A DNA stretch of 64,000 nucleotides from Pachypanchax playfairii (lineage: Eukaryota > Chordata > Actinopteri > Cyprinodontiformes > Aplocheilidae), in contig SSNP01000348.1 in assembly GCA_006937955.1 (NCBI GenBank), positions 62,001 through 126,000 on the forward strand. Reading direction: 5' to 3'. Shown here piece after piece: positions 24,701 to 36,594 of the stretch. A model generated the notes under the pieces. The model was not told the origin of the DNA. It was given only the letters and a program-made list of their open reading frames with translations, and ran no database searches. Numbering within the stretch: position 1 is the first letter of the stretch; every line of letters starts with the position of its first letter. A program made the position numbers and the translations under genes.

Positions 24701-27700
24701 ACATTGAAGATGGTGTTTGTTCAGCAATCACTAAACTCAACCTACTGGAGTCTTTACTTGCTTTTTCTTTTCATGAGACTTTCCTCTAGCACTCCAACAG
24801 GCTGTTACATCCCTTTCCACTTGTAGTGAGAAGTGGAGGCATCTTGTGACACCGATGCTGCAGAAAAAGCCAGTCCAATATACAATATTGTACAGTATTG
24901 ATGTCTCTCTCTCTCTCTCTCTCCTCCTCTTCCTTCTCCTTGTCAGTAAATGCATTGTGAGGGCTTCTTCTCTAACAATCTGACAGATAACTACATGCTG
25001 CATTCAAGCTGCAGCTGGAAAAACTACAAATTTTTTGTATTCAATAATCTACCATTGAATAAAAATACTTTTTTCCCCTTTTAGCAAATTACAACATCAA
25101 ATACAAACATAATCATATTATGACTAACTGCAAAAAAATGATGAAACAAGCTGTAACAGAAACATTTCATAGTTTAGTGATTTAAATATAAAAGATAAAT
25201 GAATGATCATTGTGTATTCAGTGTGATTAAACTTTGAATTTATGTATTTATGGACAGTTTTGGTTTTCCTGACAGTGTGGAGTAACGTTTTCATTACATG
25301 TATATAACCAAGTTTCTCTGTTTATTTTTGTTGAATCCCAGAGGGAAGAGATACTAAACAAGCATTTGCAGTGTTTGATCTCAACATGCAGGAAAAGCAA
25401 CAGAAATGTGTCTTTTAGGGATTAAAGCATTATTTTATAATGCTTTTCCTCTGAAACAAATGTCCCCATTAGATTGAGTGAGCTGTCAGATCCGTAACTC
25501 CCCATAGCAATCTCATTTTATTCCATCATTTTACTTTCATCAAATCTGTATGACCCCATGTGTCTTAGGAAGAGACTCCTCCTGATGTGAAAGAGAGGTT
25601 TTATCATACAATGACAGTTATCAGTCAGAACAGCTTTACATTGATCTGCAGTGACCCTTCTCTCTCAGATGACAAGTGGACCCAAATCATGCCAGCAAAA
25701 TGTCACACTCCTCCTAACAGCTGTCAAAATCATTTGTTGGATGAGATGATGCTTCGGTTGTTTCCTTAATTTATCACTCATCAGTCAAGACGGTTTATTT
25801 TTTTTAATTCTGATTTTTAAATTCAGAGACTAAATTTAGGAGTTTGGTGTAAAAAGTCAACTGGAAATGTTTCAGAGACCTGAGAGTAATTTCACAACTC
25901 ACAATGGATTACAGTCAGAAAGGAGAAACTAAGTCAACTGTATAAAATCAGAGGAAATGACACAAAGAAGTTTACTTAAAGTTGTTGTTTATCTACTTTC
26001 TTAACATAAATAGAATTATCAAAAGTTCATCACTCAACAAAAAAAAAAAAGACTCTATCTAGCTGGAATAGTCTCCATGAGATTTATCGACGAATCCAAG
26101 CTTCATGGCACATTAATCATCAGATAATTTAGAGAAAGACTAGGGGGGAGGTTTGGGTGGAAACACAATGGATGAGACAAAAAGGAAAGAAAAAAGGTAA
26201 ATAATGAGTAAAAGTGACTTTAAATTGAAAGCAGCACTGAATTTATAGCATTTCTTACATTCTGTTCCTCCTACAGGAGTTTGTTAACAAGAGTTTTGGT
26301 TTAGATTTTCAGCCCTTTTATTTCTTTTCTATCTTTATTTATGGAACCAATTACCAACAAAAGGTCATCTCACAGCACTATACATAAGCAACAAGTCCAG
26401 TTCACACAATGGTCCAAGTTCAAAGCTGTATTCAATCCACTGATCAGTCTCCCTGTCATTAGTAACTTTAGTAACACCAGTGCTTTTTCTGTGCAGGCAC
26501 GAGCTCTGATCCCTGACTGAAACTCCTCAAACGGATTTTTACTATGTGTAAATAGTCAGGCAATTGTGCTGCAACAATGTTTTCAATATTTTTTTTTAAA
26601 TTAGGGGCAGATTGGATAAAGGTTTATAATTAACTGGAGATTCTGGCTCAAGGTAACAATCCTTGAGTAAAGGTTTAATTACAACAACTTCTAAAGAAAC
26701 AAAATTAGCAGCAACCACTCGTGATTTTCAATGATTAGAGTTTAATTTTCTTTTGAAGTAATTTGAGTCAGTTTAGGTGCCCTGTATGAATTAAAATACA
26801 GAATAAATACATGTTAAAGATCAAAGATTTTAATATGTTAGTGTCTTTAACACTGACACAAATTACTGTACAATAAAGCCAATATTATTTATAGGCCCAT
26901 CTCAATACATTTTGAAAATAAATGCTTATTTCAGTGCTTTAGGAGTGAAAACCACAAACAATCATTAAAGTTGGCTGATTTGATGCATGATGCAATATTT
27001 CTACAAATCGGATCAGAAGCGAGGCATCACAAACCACTGAACCTTGTGTTTGTCAGAAACCTTCAGCATCAAAATTTAACATAAAGTCAGTTTTATGTGC
27101 ACTGCATGAAGGAAATCCCTATTCTTTCCCCCAACTTACAACAAGAAAAAAATTGAAAAAGAAAATGAAAACTAGATGATGATAAATGGAAAGAAAAGCA
27201 AAACAGTACTGCAGATTTCACCCAAAGCTCTGTTTAAAACATTAGATTGTGCTTTTCAGCATCATGAAAACTTAATAATTTTTATGTTGCAACTTCAAGA
27301 ATTATTTCCATGCAAATGAATCCATTTCAAGCCTAAGCCTTCGATTAAGCTGACTAATACAAGCAGTAATCTTACTTTAACTCCCACGACCCCTCCCACT
27401 TTCTTATGTGCACCATGCTGTTTGTTAGTAAGAACACACTCCAGTATCACACAAATTTCTTCCCATTGTCAAAAACTTACTGCAGCTCTTACATCAAAAG
27501 GCATAAATGCAAAACAGACAACAGACGGTGCCTTTCTAGACTTGTTGACTTTTCAAAGTGCTTCAAAATGCAAGTTGATTGAATCTATCACAAAACACAT
27601 TTATTTGATGCTGATTATTATCCACATTAAAGTAGATACTTCCAATGGTTGAATCTGTTATACATTATACGCTCACAGTCAAGTAAATGTACCAGGGGAC

Positions 27701-28198
27701 TGTGAGATTTTGAAGAACAGACAGGGATTGAGCTAGTCGTAGCATCAGATGCAGACAGAGTAAGCAATTCTTGTCCTCTTTTTGAATCAAACTAAAAGGT
27801 CAGTAACTCAAAATTAAATTACATTTGTGCAAGTGGGTAACTGATTAGTGATTCAGGTGATTTATGTTGACATTAAGTGCTCTCAACCTGGAGATTCCCA
27901 GGTTGTTTGTTTTATTAAAACACAATCCTGTGCCATTTTCAAAGAGCATGGTGCATTCAGAGAAGAGACCGTCTGATTGGTTTCTGTTATTTTCCCCAGA
28001 AAGACATTGTATGTCTGAATAAATATAACCAGTGGCAGATGGCCAACAAAAAACACTGAGGTCCCATCAATTAATAAATTGGTAAAAATAAAACAATAGT
28101 AATGATAAATTTACAAAATATCAGAGTGGTGTGTTTAGTATATAAACAGCTAATACAGAAAATTAGATAAACAAATAATTTAACTCTTCTTTGAAATA
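21713..28198. other. Gene-poor AT-rich DNA, 6.5 kb
   Basis: No exon with family resemblance and no clear mobile element. Apart from one CT run (24904-24923) and homopolymer tracts, I see nothing to annotate. Confidence 0.7.
24904..24923. repeat. CT dinucleotide microsatellite
   Basis: About ten uninterrupted CT units followed by pyrimidine-rich tcctcctcttccttctcc. Read on the other strand it is translated as a spurious Arg/Glu-rich open frame. Confidence 0.9.
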
Positions 28199-28723
28199 CA
28201 GTACTGTGCAAAAGTTTCAGGCAGGTATGACAAAAAAACAAACAAAAAAAAAACAGCATAATAAGTATATATGTAAGTATAAATTGTGATTTTTATTTTT
28301 TTTTTTCATTTGAAAAATGTGAATCACATCAATATGTGCTGTGAACATCAGTTTCCTACAAAATAGTGTCGGTTACTCTTGTAGGCAGTCAGAGATTTTC
28401 TGGGGTCCAGCTGTTCTGATAAGACTAAATTGAAATATTGCTTTAGCAGAAGGATGTCAGTTAACTGAAAAGCTGTAGAGTGATATAATCATGGAGATTT
28501 AGGCTTATGTTTTCCATACAGATTTGTCCTCAACCTCATTGATTATATTGGAGAGAACATGAAAAGACAGAGTATTTGTAGATATGTCTCCAAGTAGTGA
28601 CTGAGTTCCTTCACAAACTGCACAAATAAATCTTAAAGAATTGATGCTGTTTTAAAGTTAAGAGCTGCTCACACCAAGTGTTGATTTCTTTTAGATTTTG
28701 CCTAAATTTTTTGCACAGTGCTG
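28199..28723. mobile_element. Deleted, non-autonomous Tc1/mariner element, about 525 bp
   Basis: The left end cagtactgtgcaaaag and the right end (reverse-complemented cagcactgtgcaaaaa) are the terminal repeats of a widespread fish Tc1 family. They are followed by the ttcaggc and tttaggc variants of its second conserved block. A TA target lies just left (28197-28198). The inner right part (gaattgatgctgttttaaag, then gctcacaccaagtgttgatt) matches the subterminal region of the same family. No transposase frame survives. It is too short for a full 1.3-1.6-kb element and has decayed. Confidence 0.85.
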
Positions 28724-29039
28724 AATATTTTTGCTATGTATCCAATTTATATGCAGTACCTTAAGTTCAGCACTGAAGCAGCTGAGAAGAGATGGCAGGA
28801 TGGCGGACTATCAACAAGCTAAAGAAATATCAGTTTTACCTTATGATTGACAGATGCATGATGAGCATCATGATAAAGCCATGAAGGATGATTATTTTAT
28901 CATTTTAAGCCAGAATCATTATGTCTCATGTGTTTATTGACAGGTGAACTGTTATGTTTGTGTTTTATAAGTGGAGTGCAATGTAAGAAAGATGAAAGAA
29001 ACTGGCTTTCTCTGTAAGAAGGAGGATGTTATGCTATGT
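28724..29039. other. Spacer
   Basis: No feature recognised. Confidence 0.6.
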
Positions 29040-29730
29040 AATCAAACTAACCAACAGACAGGTACAGTAGCACACTGGCAGTAGCTAAGACTACTAGCAC
29101 TGACTAGGAGCAGAGCAGAAAGAAAGGTCATACGATCTGGGTCAAAGAAAGAATGAACACAGGCAGAGTCCAAAAAAACAAAATCCAGCATGCAAATACA
29201 GGAACGGAGCTATGGTCACTCACAGAGATCAGAGAAGCTGAAGTACCAACAGGAGCTGAGGCAGAAAGGTGAAGTCACAGGGTAGAACACATGTCAGGAT
29301 CTGGATCCTCAAGAACCACAAACAAATCCAGCTGGGACTTAGGCAAGGAGAGGTCCAGGATAGTCCGAAGTCAAGAAACATCAATAATTCAAAGACAGGT
29401 ATCAGACAGACTTGAGTGCGTGTCCAAAGCGTGAAACTGTTTAACAAATGTGTGATGAGACAGTGACAAACAAGGGCTTAAAAACGGACAGGTGTGGGGA
29501 GTGAGAGTGATTAGGGAGTGAACAGGTGTGTGTCCTGACACAAATCTAATCCCAAAAATAAAACTTCTAAAACAAAACCTAAACTACAAAACTAATCAAA
29601 TACAGACAAAAAGGTGTGGGGAGACACAGGACACACGAACCAGAGACATCAGACAGGACGATACATGAGAAGAACTACTAAACAGACCAATTTTACTAGC
29701 TGACAGAAAAAAAAGTTCAACTCCGTTACA
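29040..29730 (-). repeat. Possible LTR-retrotransposon-derived repeat
   Basis: The A/G/C-rich, T-poor plus-strand text (for example caaacaagggcttaaaaacg, ggtgtggggagtgagagtga, gacaggacgatacatgagaa) resembles a fish repeat whose copies describe 'gggcttaaatac...acaggtg...attaggg' and are often part of LTR elements. There is no intact open frame, and no clear terminal duplication was found. The wording is recalled, not searched, so this is tentative. Confidence 0.35.
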
Positions 29731-30654
29731 GATAAAATCCCAATCAACTTTACCACCAAATCATACAGAAGTAAAGAAATAAGGGAAAAGTAATATATAC
29801 AAGATTTCTCTCATGACTTATAGGCTAGAAAAATGGAAAGTAGACATGATGATGATGCTCCATGATGTGGAGTGAAAAATCAAACAGCTCAATCAAGTAT
29901 GCGTTATTGTCAACATAGGAGTTTTTTTTTAAAGTGCTACATATCGCTGTATGCATGTATGAAAATTTTAACCACTGCTACGCTTACCGGCAAAAAGTAA
30001 TCACTCCTACACTACCATTATTGGATTTTTTTAAGCTTTAATGGATTTCCTGCAGCAGTAAGTAGCACTACTGGGGTGCATGCTTTATGAGAATGGTTTG
30101 ATTAATAAGAAAACATTAGAAAGGCCTAAGCAATTTTACATTTTACCAATAATTTAAATCAAATCTTGTAGGCCAAATTTAACTTTGAACATCTGAAGAA
30201 GACCTGCAGCTACATCAGAAGTTGTTTTGCCAATGCTTTTCCCTCAATTTCTTTATAAAACAAGCATAAAAAGACTGGAAAAGATATAAAAAAACAAAGA
30301 GATGAGGTCAAAAGGATGAGCAAATTGAAAGGATGAGTGGAAAGTGCTGCAGCAGTGTGAAGGTGACAGAGCGACCTGTAGGTCTCCTCTGCACCTATAT
30401 GATTTGGACCAGGAGGGTGAAACCTCCGGAGGCAAGCCAGCAGGGAAAACTACCAACTCCACAGTCAGCAAATATAGAGGAGCAGGAAAATGGGAGGATG
30501 GGCAGTGAGGAGAAGAATAGAGGGTGAATTTAGAGTCAATTAGAGCAGGAGAGGGGAGAGATATAGTGGAGGTGTGCATGGACTTAATCTTAGTGAGCGA
30601 GGAGGGGGAGTGGGGACAAAATGAGAGGAAGGTGAGAGGATGGATGAAGAAAGG
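29731..30654. other. Spacer
   Basis: Contains purine-rich plus-strand DNA at 30480-30650 (gagg/gagag runs). No gene. The long minus-strand open frame that crosses it into the CCAT array is an artefact of the repeat. Confidence 0.6.
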
Positions 30655-30665
30655 AACCAGCAAAG

Positions 30666-30742
30666 TCCATCCATCCATCCATCCATCCATCCATCCATCC
30701 ATCCATCCATCCATCCATCCATCCATCCATCCATCCATCCAT
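30666..30742. repeat. CCAT tetranucleotide microsatellite (about 19 units)
   Basis: Uninterrupted CCAT units. On the opposite strand this is the ATGG tail of the SINE-like copy that follows at 30743-30935. Its translations (IHPS and DGWM repeats) are not proteins. Confidence 0.97.
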
Positions 30743-30935
30743 ACCCTAGACTGATCCAGTGCAGTTTTCAGAGGAGTCGGTGCATGTTTTTTAGTAGTAC
30801 GTGGGGTGAACACCTGTATATCGTGGATAGGTCACAGGTCCACATAAAGACATGCAGCCACACACACTCATCTGGGGCCAGTTTAGAGTTGCCAGGTAAT
30901 TTTGACTGGTCAAACATGCAAATTGGAGTTGTGTA
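30743..30935 (-). mobile_element. 3' part of a fish SINE-like repeat, tail fused to the CCAT array
   Basis: Read on the minus strand: gtcaaaattacctggcaact followed by ctaaactggcc, then gtgtgtgtggctgcatgtct, ggacctgtgacctatccacg and, at the end, the ATGG array. The order (gactctaaattg, gtgtgagtg, cctgtgat..., gtccagg, tail) is the same as in the copy at 36168-36479. Only the 3' part is present. The tRNA-like head is missing. Confidence 0.7.
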
Positions 30936-33900
30936 AGTGCATGTGTGAAAAACATTAAAAAATACAATTCTTATTTAAAACATATTAAAACCTAATGCTA
31001 TTTATAAATAAACTAAAAAAAATAAATAAATAAAATAAGAACACCATAACAGATCAAAATCAAATAGTAGAATTCTAGCTCAATTTAATCAGTGGAATTA
31101 TATTCAGGTCAGTCATAATTTACTTAAGTTACTTAACTTCATGTCAAATACATTAGCATTTATAAAATATTGGTCTGTAAAAAAAGGGATTGCAAGGGAT
31201 TGCATCAAGTGAGCCTACAATGTCTTTAAAAATCTGGTTTAAATTTACTACATTTGGAATGTAATCAGATGTGATAAACCATATAGGCTATAATAGAATT
31301 ACAAGTCCCAGCTCTATAGTACAAACCAGTAACCTGAGGTACTTTTATCCATGACAGATTTTAAACGGAAATTACCACAAAACCTATTTTAGTTTCAGCT
31401 CCACAGTGTAGGTGGTGGGCAAAAACTTACTCTACTTTATAAATGGAATTAATTTTAGAATTAAATTCTGACATATTTCGCTGTTAATACTTCTCATTTA
31501 AGGTGGGAAAAATGACTCAGATAACAAAATCTTATTTCTCCCTTTTTTCTTTGTAAAGCATTGTCAAGTACTGACCTTCACCAAACAATATAAGGAGGAA
31601 GAGACAGAAAGATTTTGGGGGTAATGACAGGAGAGACAATAGGAAGGGACAATGAAATGAGAACTGGAGTGATATACAATAGAAAATAAGAGACAGACTC
31701 TATCCAAAGCTGACACAAAGTCATGTGGATGAAGCTAATGATGGAGGGAAGATATGACTTCATCCTCTTGTTACAAATAACAATGTGGGATGGAGCTCAG
31801 AGTGATTGAGCTCTGAACAAAGCTTGTATTATCACTACAACGGCTGTGTACTCGCCACAGTCTCTGAAGAAGCTGTTTACAAGAGAGAAGGAAAGTAGGT
31901 TGAACTAAAGCATGTATTGTATCATAAATCCTCTCAACTGCAGACATGAGACACAAAATAACATGATTCTCATTGTGAAAACTCACATCTGCCTGCAAAC
32001 CTCGGACACGGATGTTTGAACTAACAAGTTTGGCCTCAATTTAAAGTATAATATTACAATGTCCCCGTAAAGCTGTTGTGTTGATTAGTCAGTGTCAGAA
32101 CTTTGAAGAATCAAACTGGTGAAAACGTGCCGAACAACATATCCTATAAAATCAATTCCACTGCACAATATGATCAATTGTTGATAGATTTTTTGAGGTT
32201 GAGAAATAGCCATTCTAGGATTTCCGTATAACCCGATTGCATTGTTCAGACTGTATTAAGAAGTGTTCACCCTTTTTTGAACTTTTTTGCTATTAAGTTG
32301 CATTGTGTGAACAAAAGTTCCTTGTCTTTCAGTAACTGGTGGAAATTGTGTCTTGCTCAGCCTCAAAACCAAGTCACAGTAACATGGTGAAAAACCCAAG
32401 TCAACAAAATGATAACTGGCCACTCACACTAAGAACTTAAATCTGGGTTAGCTGACATTCCAGATGTTTGTTTTTAAATTTACTTATTATGAAACAAACA
32501 AAAAAAATCTACATTAATCAGTTACTGACCCACTCAACAATAATTAATAACAACACAAATGTTCATTCATTTTAACTAAGGTTTCCATTTGAATTAGTAT
32601 TAACAAGTGTCATAGCTGACCAAAGAGTGCCAAACTAAGTTACATGTGATATCTAGGATATGAAGAAAAAAATAAAACAAGTTTGTGAGTAATGTGTTTT
32701 CTAATCAACATGAATGGATTTGTAGGTAAGCCTTTGCAGTCTTTCTGTGTGCAATTGTGGATATGCAGAAATAAGAAGTCATTACCACCAAAATAAACAT
32801 AGTTATACCTTATCATCGATGACTGGTGACTTGAAAAGTCAATGTCATATTGCATAATGAAGTGACATTAATTCCTTGGCTTGTACAGCTCTTGAATGAA
32901 TGGTAACTTTTAGTAGATGAAAAGGAAGAAGGGGCAAGATGAAAACCTGCCTTAGACGAGGAAAATAAAACACACTAAGAGTGTGAAAAGGAAGAGCAGA
33001 GTAATGAACAGAAGGTTTGTCTCCTGTGGGACCGTTCACACCTACAAGGTTCAGTATCCTCTGTGACTTGAGCTCCTCTGCAGGCTAACACCAACAGAGA
33101 GGAGAAATAAACCTCTGGAGGAGTGTCTGCAGAGATGAAACATAGGAAACACTGGCTGCCTCAACAGGTTTCACACTGCGTAGGTGTAAGTCTGCTTTTA
33201 TTGGCAGGTTCAAGCTTCCTGTCGGCTTAAACTATCCTTGTACATTCTTTTACTACCTAATAAATGGTTCACTATAATTTTACAATTACAATTCTGCATG
33301 AATTATATGTATCATTCACATGTATTAAAAAGTGCTACTTCAGCAAAAGCATTTAAACATGTGTTAGAGTAACATTTTGTATAGGTGGAAATGGATAAAC
33401 TGTTATTTCATGAAGGTTGTGGTCGCATATTTTCGGGACGCTCTGATAAAATTGATTTTTCTTAAGAGACCTTTCTGGTAACAAACGCTCACAAAATAAT
33501 AGAAAAAAAAATAGAACTTTTCTTTTAGCTAAAAAGCTCATTCCAGAGCTTTGTTACTAAAAGAGTTTATTCATGAATGAAAACACCTTTTCCATCACAA
33601 TGAAAGCTTCACGGTGAAGGTCATAAAGAAATGAATAAATCTGCAGGTGAAGCTTATCATATCACACTATAGAATGACTTAACACGCAGTCAAATATAAA
33701 AAATGTCTTAACCATCCAAAAGCTTGTCCCTTTAAAGCCCACATCTCATTCACTTGTATAGGTTTCAAAGCACTGCGCAAATTAGTCTTCATTGAGGGGG
33801 GTTAGGTTGACAGGAGGCTTTTGCTTGTGGTCGCTGAAGCTCAATGTTTCCGTAGCATATAACTTTTTAGATGTGTATTATATATGTAGTGCCTGTGGAC

Positions 33901-34983
33901 TGCCTCTGAAGACATTGGCCCAGTTCCAGTCCCACCCCTTCATCCTCCTTCTACCCACTCTCAGTCCATCCACTTTGAGGGTCTGCCACATTAAGCTGCA
34001 CTCTAAACCAATTAGCCTTAAGTGGGAGTAGGTTGTAAAGCCCTCCAACACCAAGTCTGTCTCAGTGCAGGCTTACCAATCGCATTCCTTACAAGTGCAC
34101 TGCTTCTTTTGTGTTTGAAACACACAGAACTCCACAATGTATTCAGATAAATTCTAAACATAGTTGTGTTATAATGATGGACTCCTTTTGCTCATCTTCT
34201 CTGAAGGAAAGCTGACTTCCTCCCAGACTGTGGCTTGTTGGCTTTGACTGCTTGACATAACTTTTCTACAGCATGAATGGATCAAATAGTTTGACGTTTT
34301 TGCTTTTGGGATTACCCCAAGCCAATTTAGTGAAACCTTTCCCCAAAAAAATGCTAAAAAAGCTTCCGTGAGTATTCACTACTGCCTAGTATTTATTTTT
34401 TTTATATCTGTATAATTTACATAAAACTACAATTGAGTTCTACAGTTAATGAACCAATCCAGCAAAGCAGTATCCACTTAAAAGTTAGCGCTTAAGTGAA
34501 GTGGGAAACTGTTTTTGCTGTTTTATGTTTTCCAAAACATTAAATTGCTGATCTGAATTGATGTTGACATAATATTTCTCTTTAAAGGCACAAAAAAAGA
34601 ACAGCAAACAATTCTCTAATGTTGCTTAGATCAGCCACTTTATCAGCTAACGCTTTAATGAACACTTTTTTTTGTTTTCTTTAATATGTTTTTTTAACTG
34701 AATTTTTTACGATTTTACTGGTAACATCATTAGACTGATTTTATTTGCTTTGGATTACATTTTTGAAGAAAAATACAATTCACAATCTTGATGCAAATTA
34801 AAATTTCTCCCAGGAAGATATAAGAAAAGTATTGATTTTTGTTTACTGCTTTTATAGCAAAGAAAGCTTTACTAGTTTTGTGACCAGTTAGTGAAACTTA
34901 TATAAATTCATCCTTACTTGACCAATAAGAGACAGTTTGTGATTAGAAAGAACATAATCATGTATAATCATAATAATGTAGAT
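30936..34983. other. Gene-poor DNA, 4 kb
   Basis: AT-rich. The segment 33690-34070 is less AT-rich but has no open frame with family resemblance and no splice pattern. A 7-bp inverted repeat cacttaa/ttaagtg lies at about 34477-34500. No exon or mobile element is recognised. Confidence 0.6.
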
Positions 34984-35071
34984 TCCATCCATCCATCCAT
35001 CCATCCATCCATCCATCCATCCATCCATCCATCCATCCATTCATCCCTCCATCCATCCATCCATCCATCCA
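34984..35071. repeat. CCAT tetranucleotide microsatellite (about 22 units, interrupted)
   Basis: CCAT units with an interruption tcatccctcc at 35041-35050. Unlike the other two CCAT/ATGG arrays in the window, no SINE-like body can be recognised on either side. Confidence 0.95.
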
Positions 35072-36167
35072 AACTAGTGGAGATGCAGTGGAATGTAACA
35101 GCTTCTATAAAGAAATATATAAATACACAATATATAATAATAAATAAGTAAGGAAAATGAAGTACAAACACAAAAATAGAACAGTACAAATGATTTAATT
35201 GGAGACAAACTACTTTTGAGGTTGTATGGACATCATCTTGAAAACCTATACAGACGAAGCCCTAAAGCACATGAAGGACGTGAAGTGAACTTCATCTGAT
35301 GGTGCAGCATAAGAGAAGAAAAATGTGATTGGATGTTCTCCAGTCACAGTCTAATAAAAGTTTTACAAACTTTTCTAACCACTAGGGAACCTCAGGGTAA
35401 AACAAAAGTAGAAGGGAAACTTCCTTTATTGCCTGAAAACTTGGAATCCTCCTGGAGAACCTCAAAAGAACCAAACAGAGTTACTTTTTATGTAGAATAT
35501 ACTATATTTTTATAAGTACGGAATGTTTTTGAGTGCTTCTTGTATCTCAGACTTGTTTGTTGCATCACATTGTAACAGGTTTTATTTAAGACTGACTATT
35601 CCATCAAAATGCTAATTGTGTCCTGAAAAATTTATTGGCATTCTCATAAATATTGATTTACTGTTTATTAGGGATTCATAAATTTCTAGATACATGTTCA
35701 ATTAAAGTAAGGTTAAGCAAGACACTCTATCAGCATTTTCTAAAATACATCCTAGTCTTGCTCCTTTGGAGATGACTCATCTCTGTTTTTTTTCCAGTCT
35801 CTACCTTCCATCTTTTTAACCCTGAAATGATAAAGTGATTGACAGCATGCCGTCCTTTGCCCTCAAATCTGTCTGGCCTTAGCCACCCTGTCACCATGAA
35901 AGGGCCCAGAGTCTGGAAAAAAGGCCAACAACCAGGGCAAAGCGTTAATCAAGCTGTTGCTAAAATTAAAACATGACTCTCTTTGTCGACACTGACAGGA
36001 TCATCCCTGTCTCTTGGGGAGGTGTTAAATGCCGGTAGGCACCCAAATGGCCAGAACCTTTCTTTCCCTGCTGTCACTGTCGCTCTTCATCACTGTCTGG
36101 GTTTTCCTCTGTCTGCCTGCAGACTTTTTTCTTTATTTTCCTTTCGCTTTTTCTGTTTATCTGAAGA
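35072..36167. other. Spacer
   Basis: No exon, RNA or mobile element recognised. Confidence 0.6.
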
Positions 36168-36479
36168 ATGATTGCCTTGCAGGAAGAAGGTCTTGGGTTC
36201 GAAACTCAGCTGGGACCTATCTGCATAAAGTTTGCATCTTCTCCCCAAGCATGGGTGGGTTTTCTCCCAGTACTCTAATTTTCTTACACAGATGATTTTG
36301 GTCTATGGGACTCTGGTGACTCTAAATTGTCTTGGTGTGAACTAGTGAGTGAATAGTGGTTCTTCTCTAAGTAGCCCTGTGATAGACTTGTCCAGGATGT
36401 ACCCCACCCTTTCACTCAGGGACTGCTGGAGATAGACATCAGACCCCCGAGACCTGGCATAAGAATACGTGAGCTTTAA
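36168..36479 (+). mobile_element. tRNA-headed fish SINE-like repeat, nearly full body
   Basis: Begins with gattgccttgcaggaagaag then gtcttgggttcgaaactc, an RNA polymerase III B-box-like ggttcgaaact typical of tRNA-derived heads. It continues with gtttgcatcttctcccc, gggtgggttttctcccagta, gactctaaattgtcttggtg, gtgaactagtgagtgaatag, ccctgtgatagacttgtcca and ggatgtaccccacc. It ends at the ATGG array. The order of blocks is that of a repeat common in teleosts. The copy is diverged, so it is probably old. Confidence 0.8.
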
Positions 36480-36594
36480 ATGGATGGATGGATGGATGGA
36501 TGGATGGATGGATGGATGGATGGATGGATGGATGGATGGATGGATGGATGGATGGATGGATGGATGGATGGATGGATGGATGGACGGACGGACG
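36480..36594. repeat. TGGA tetranucleotide microsatellite (about 28 units)
   Basis: The longest array of the window, starting directly after the SINE-like body and ending in variant units ggacggacggacg. It is presumably the expanded ATGG tail of that element. Confidence 0.97.

Noticed and set aside
30253..30813. Long minus-strand open frame of 186 codons and several overlapping ones with DGWM or IHPS repeats
   Set aside because: They are translations of the CCAT microsatellite and its flanks. A 4-bp unit has no stop in these frames. The same holds at 34918-35189 and 36439-36718.
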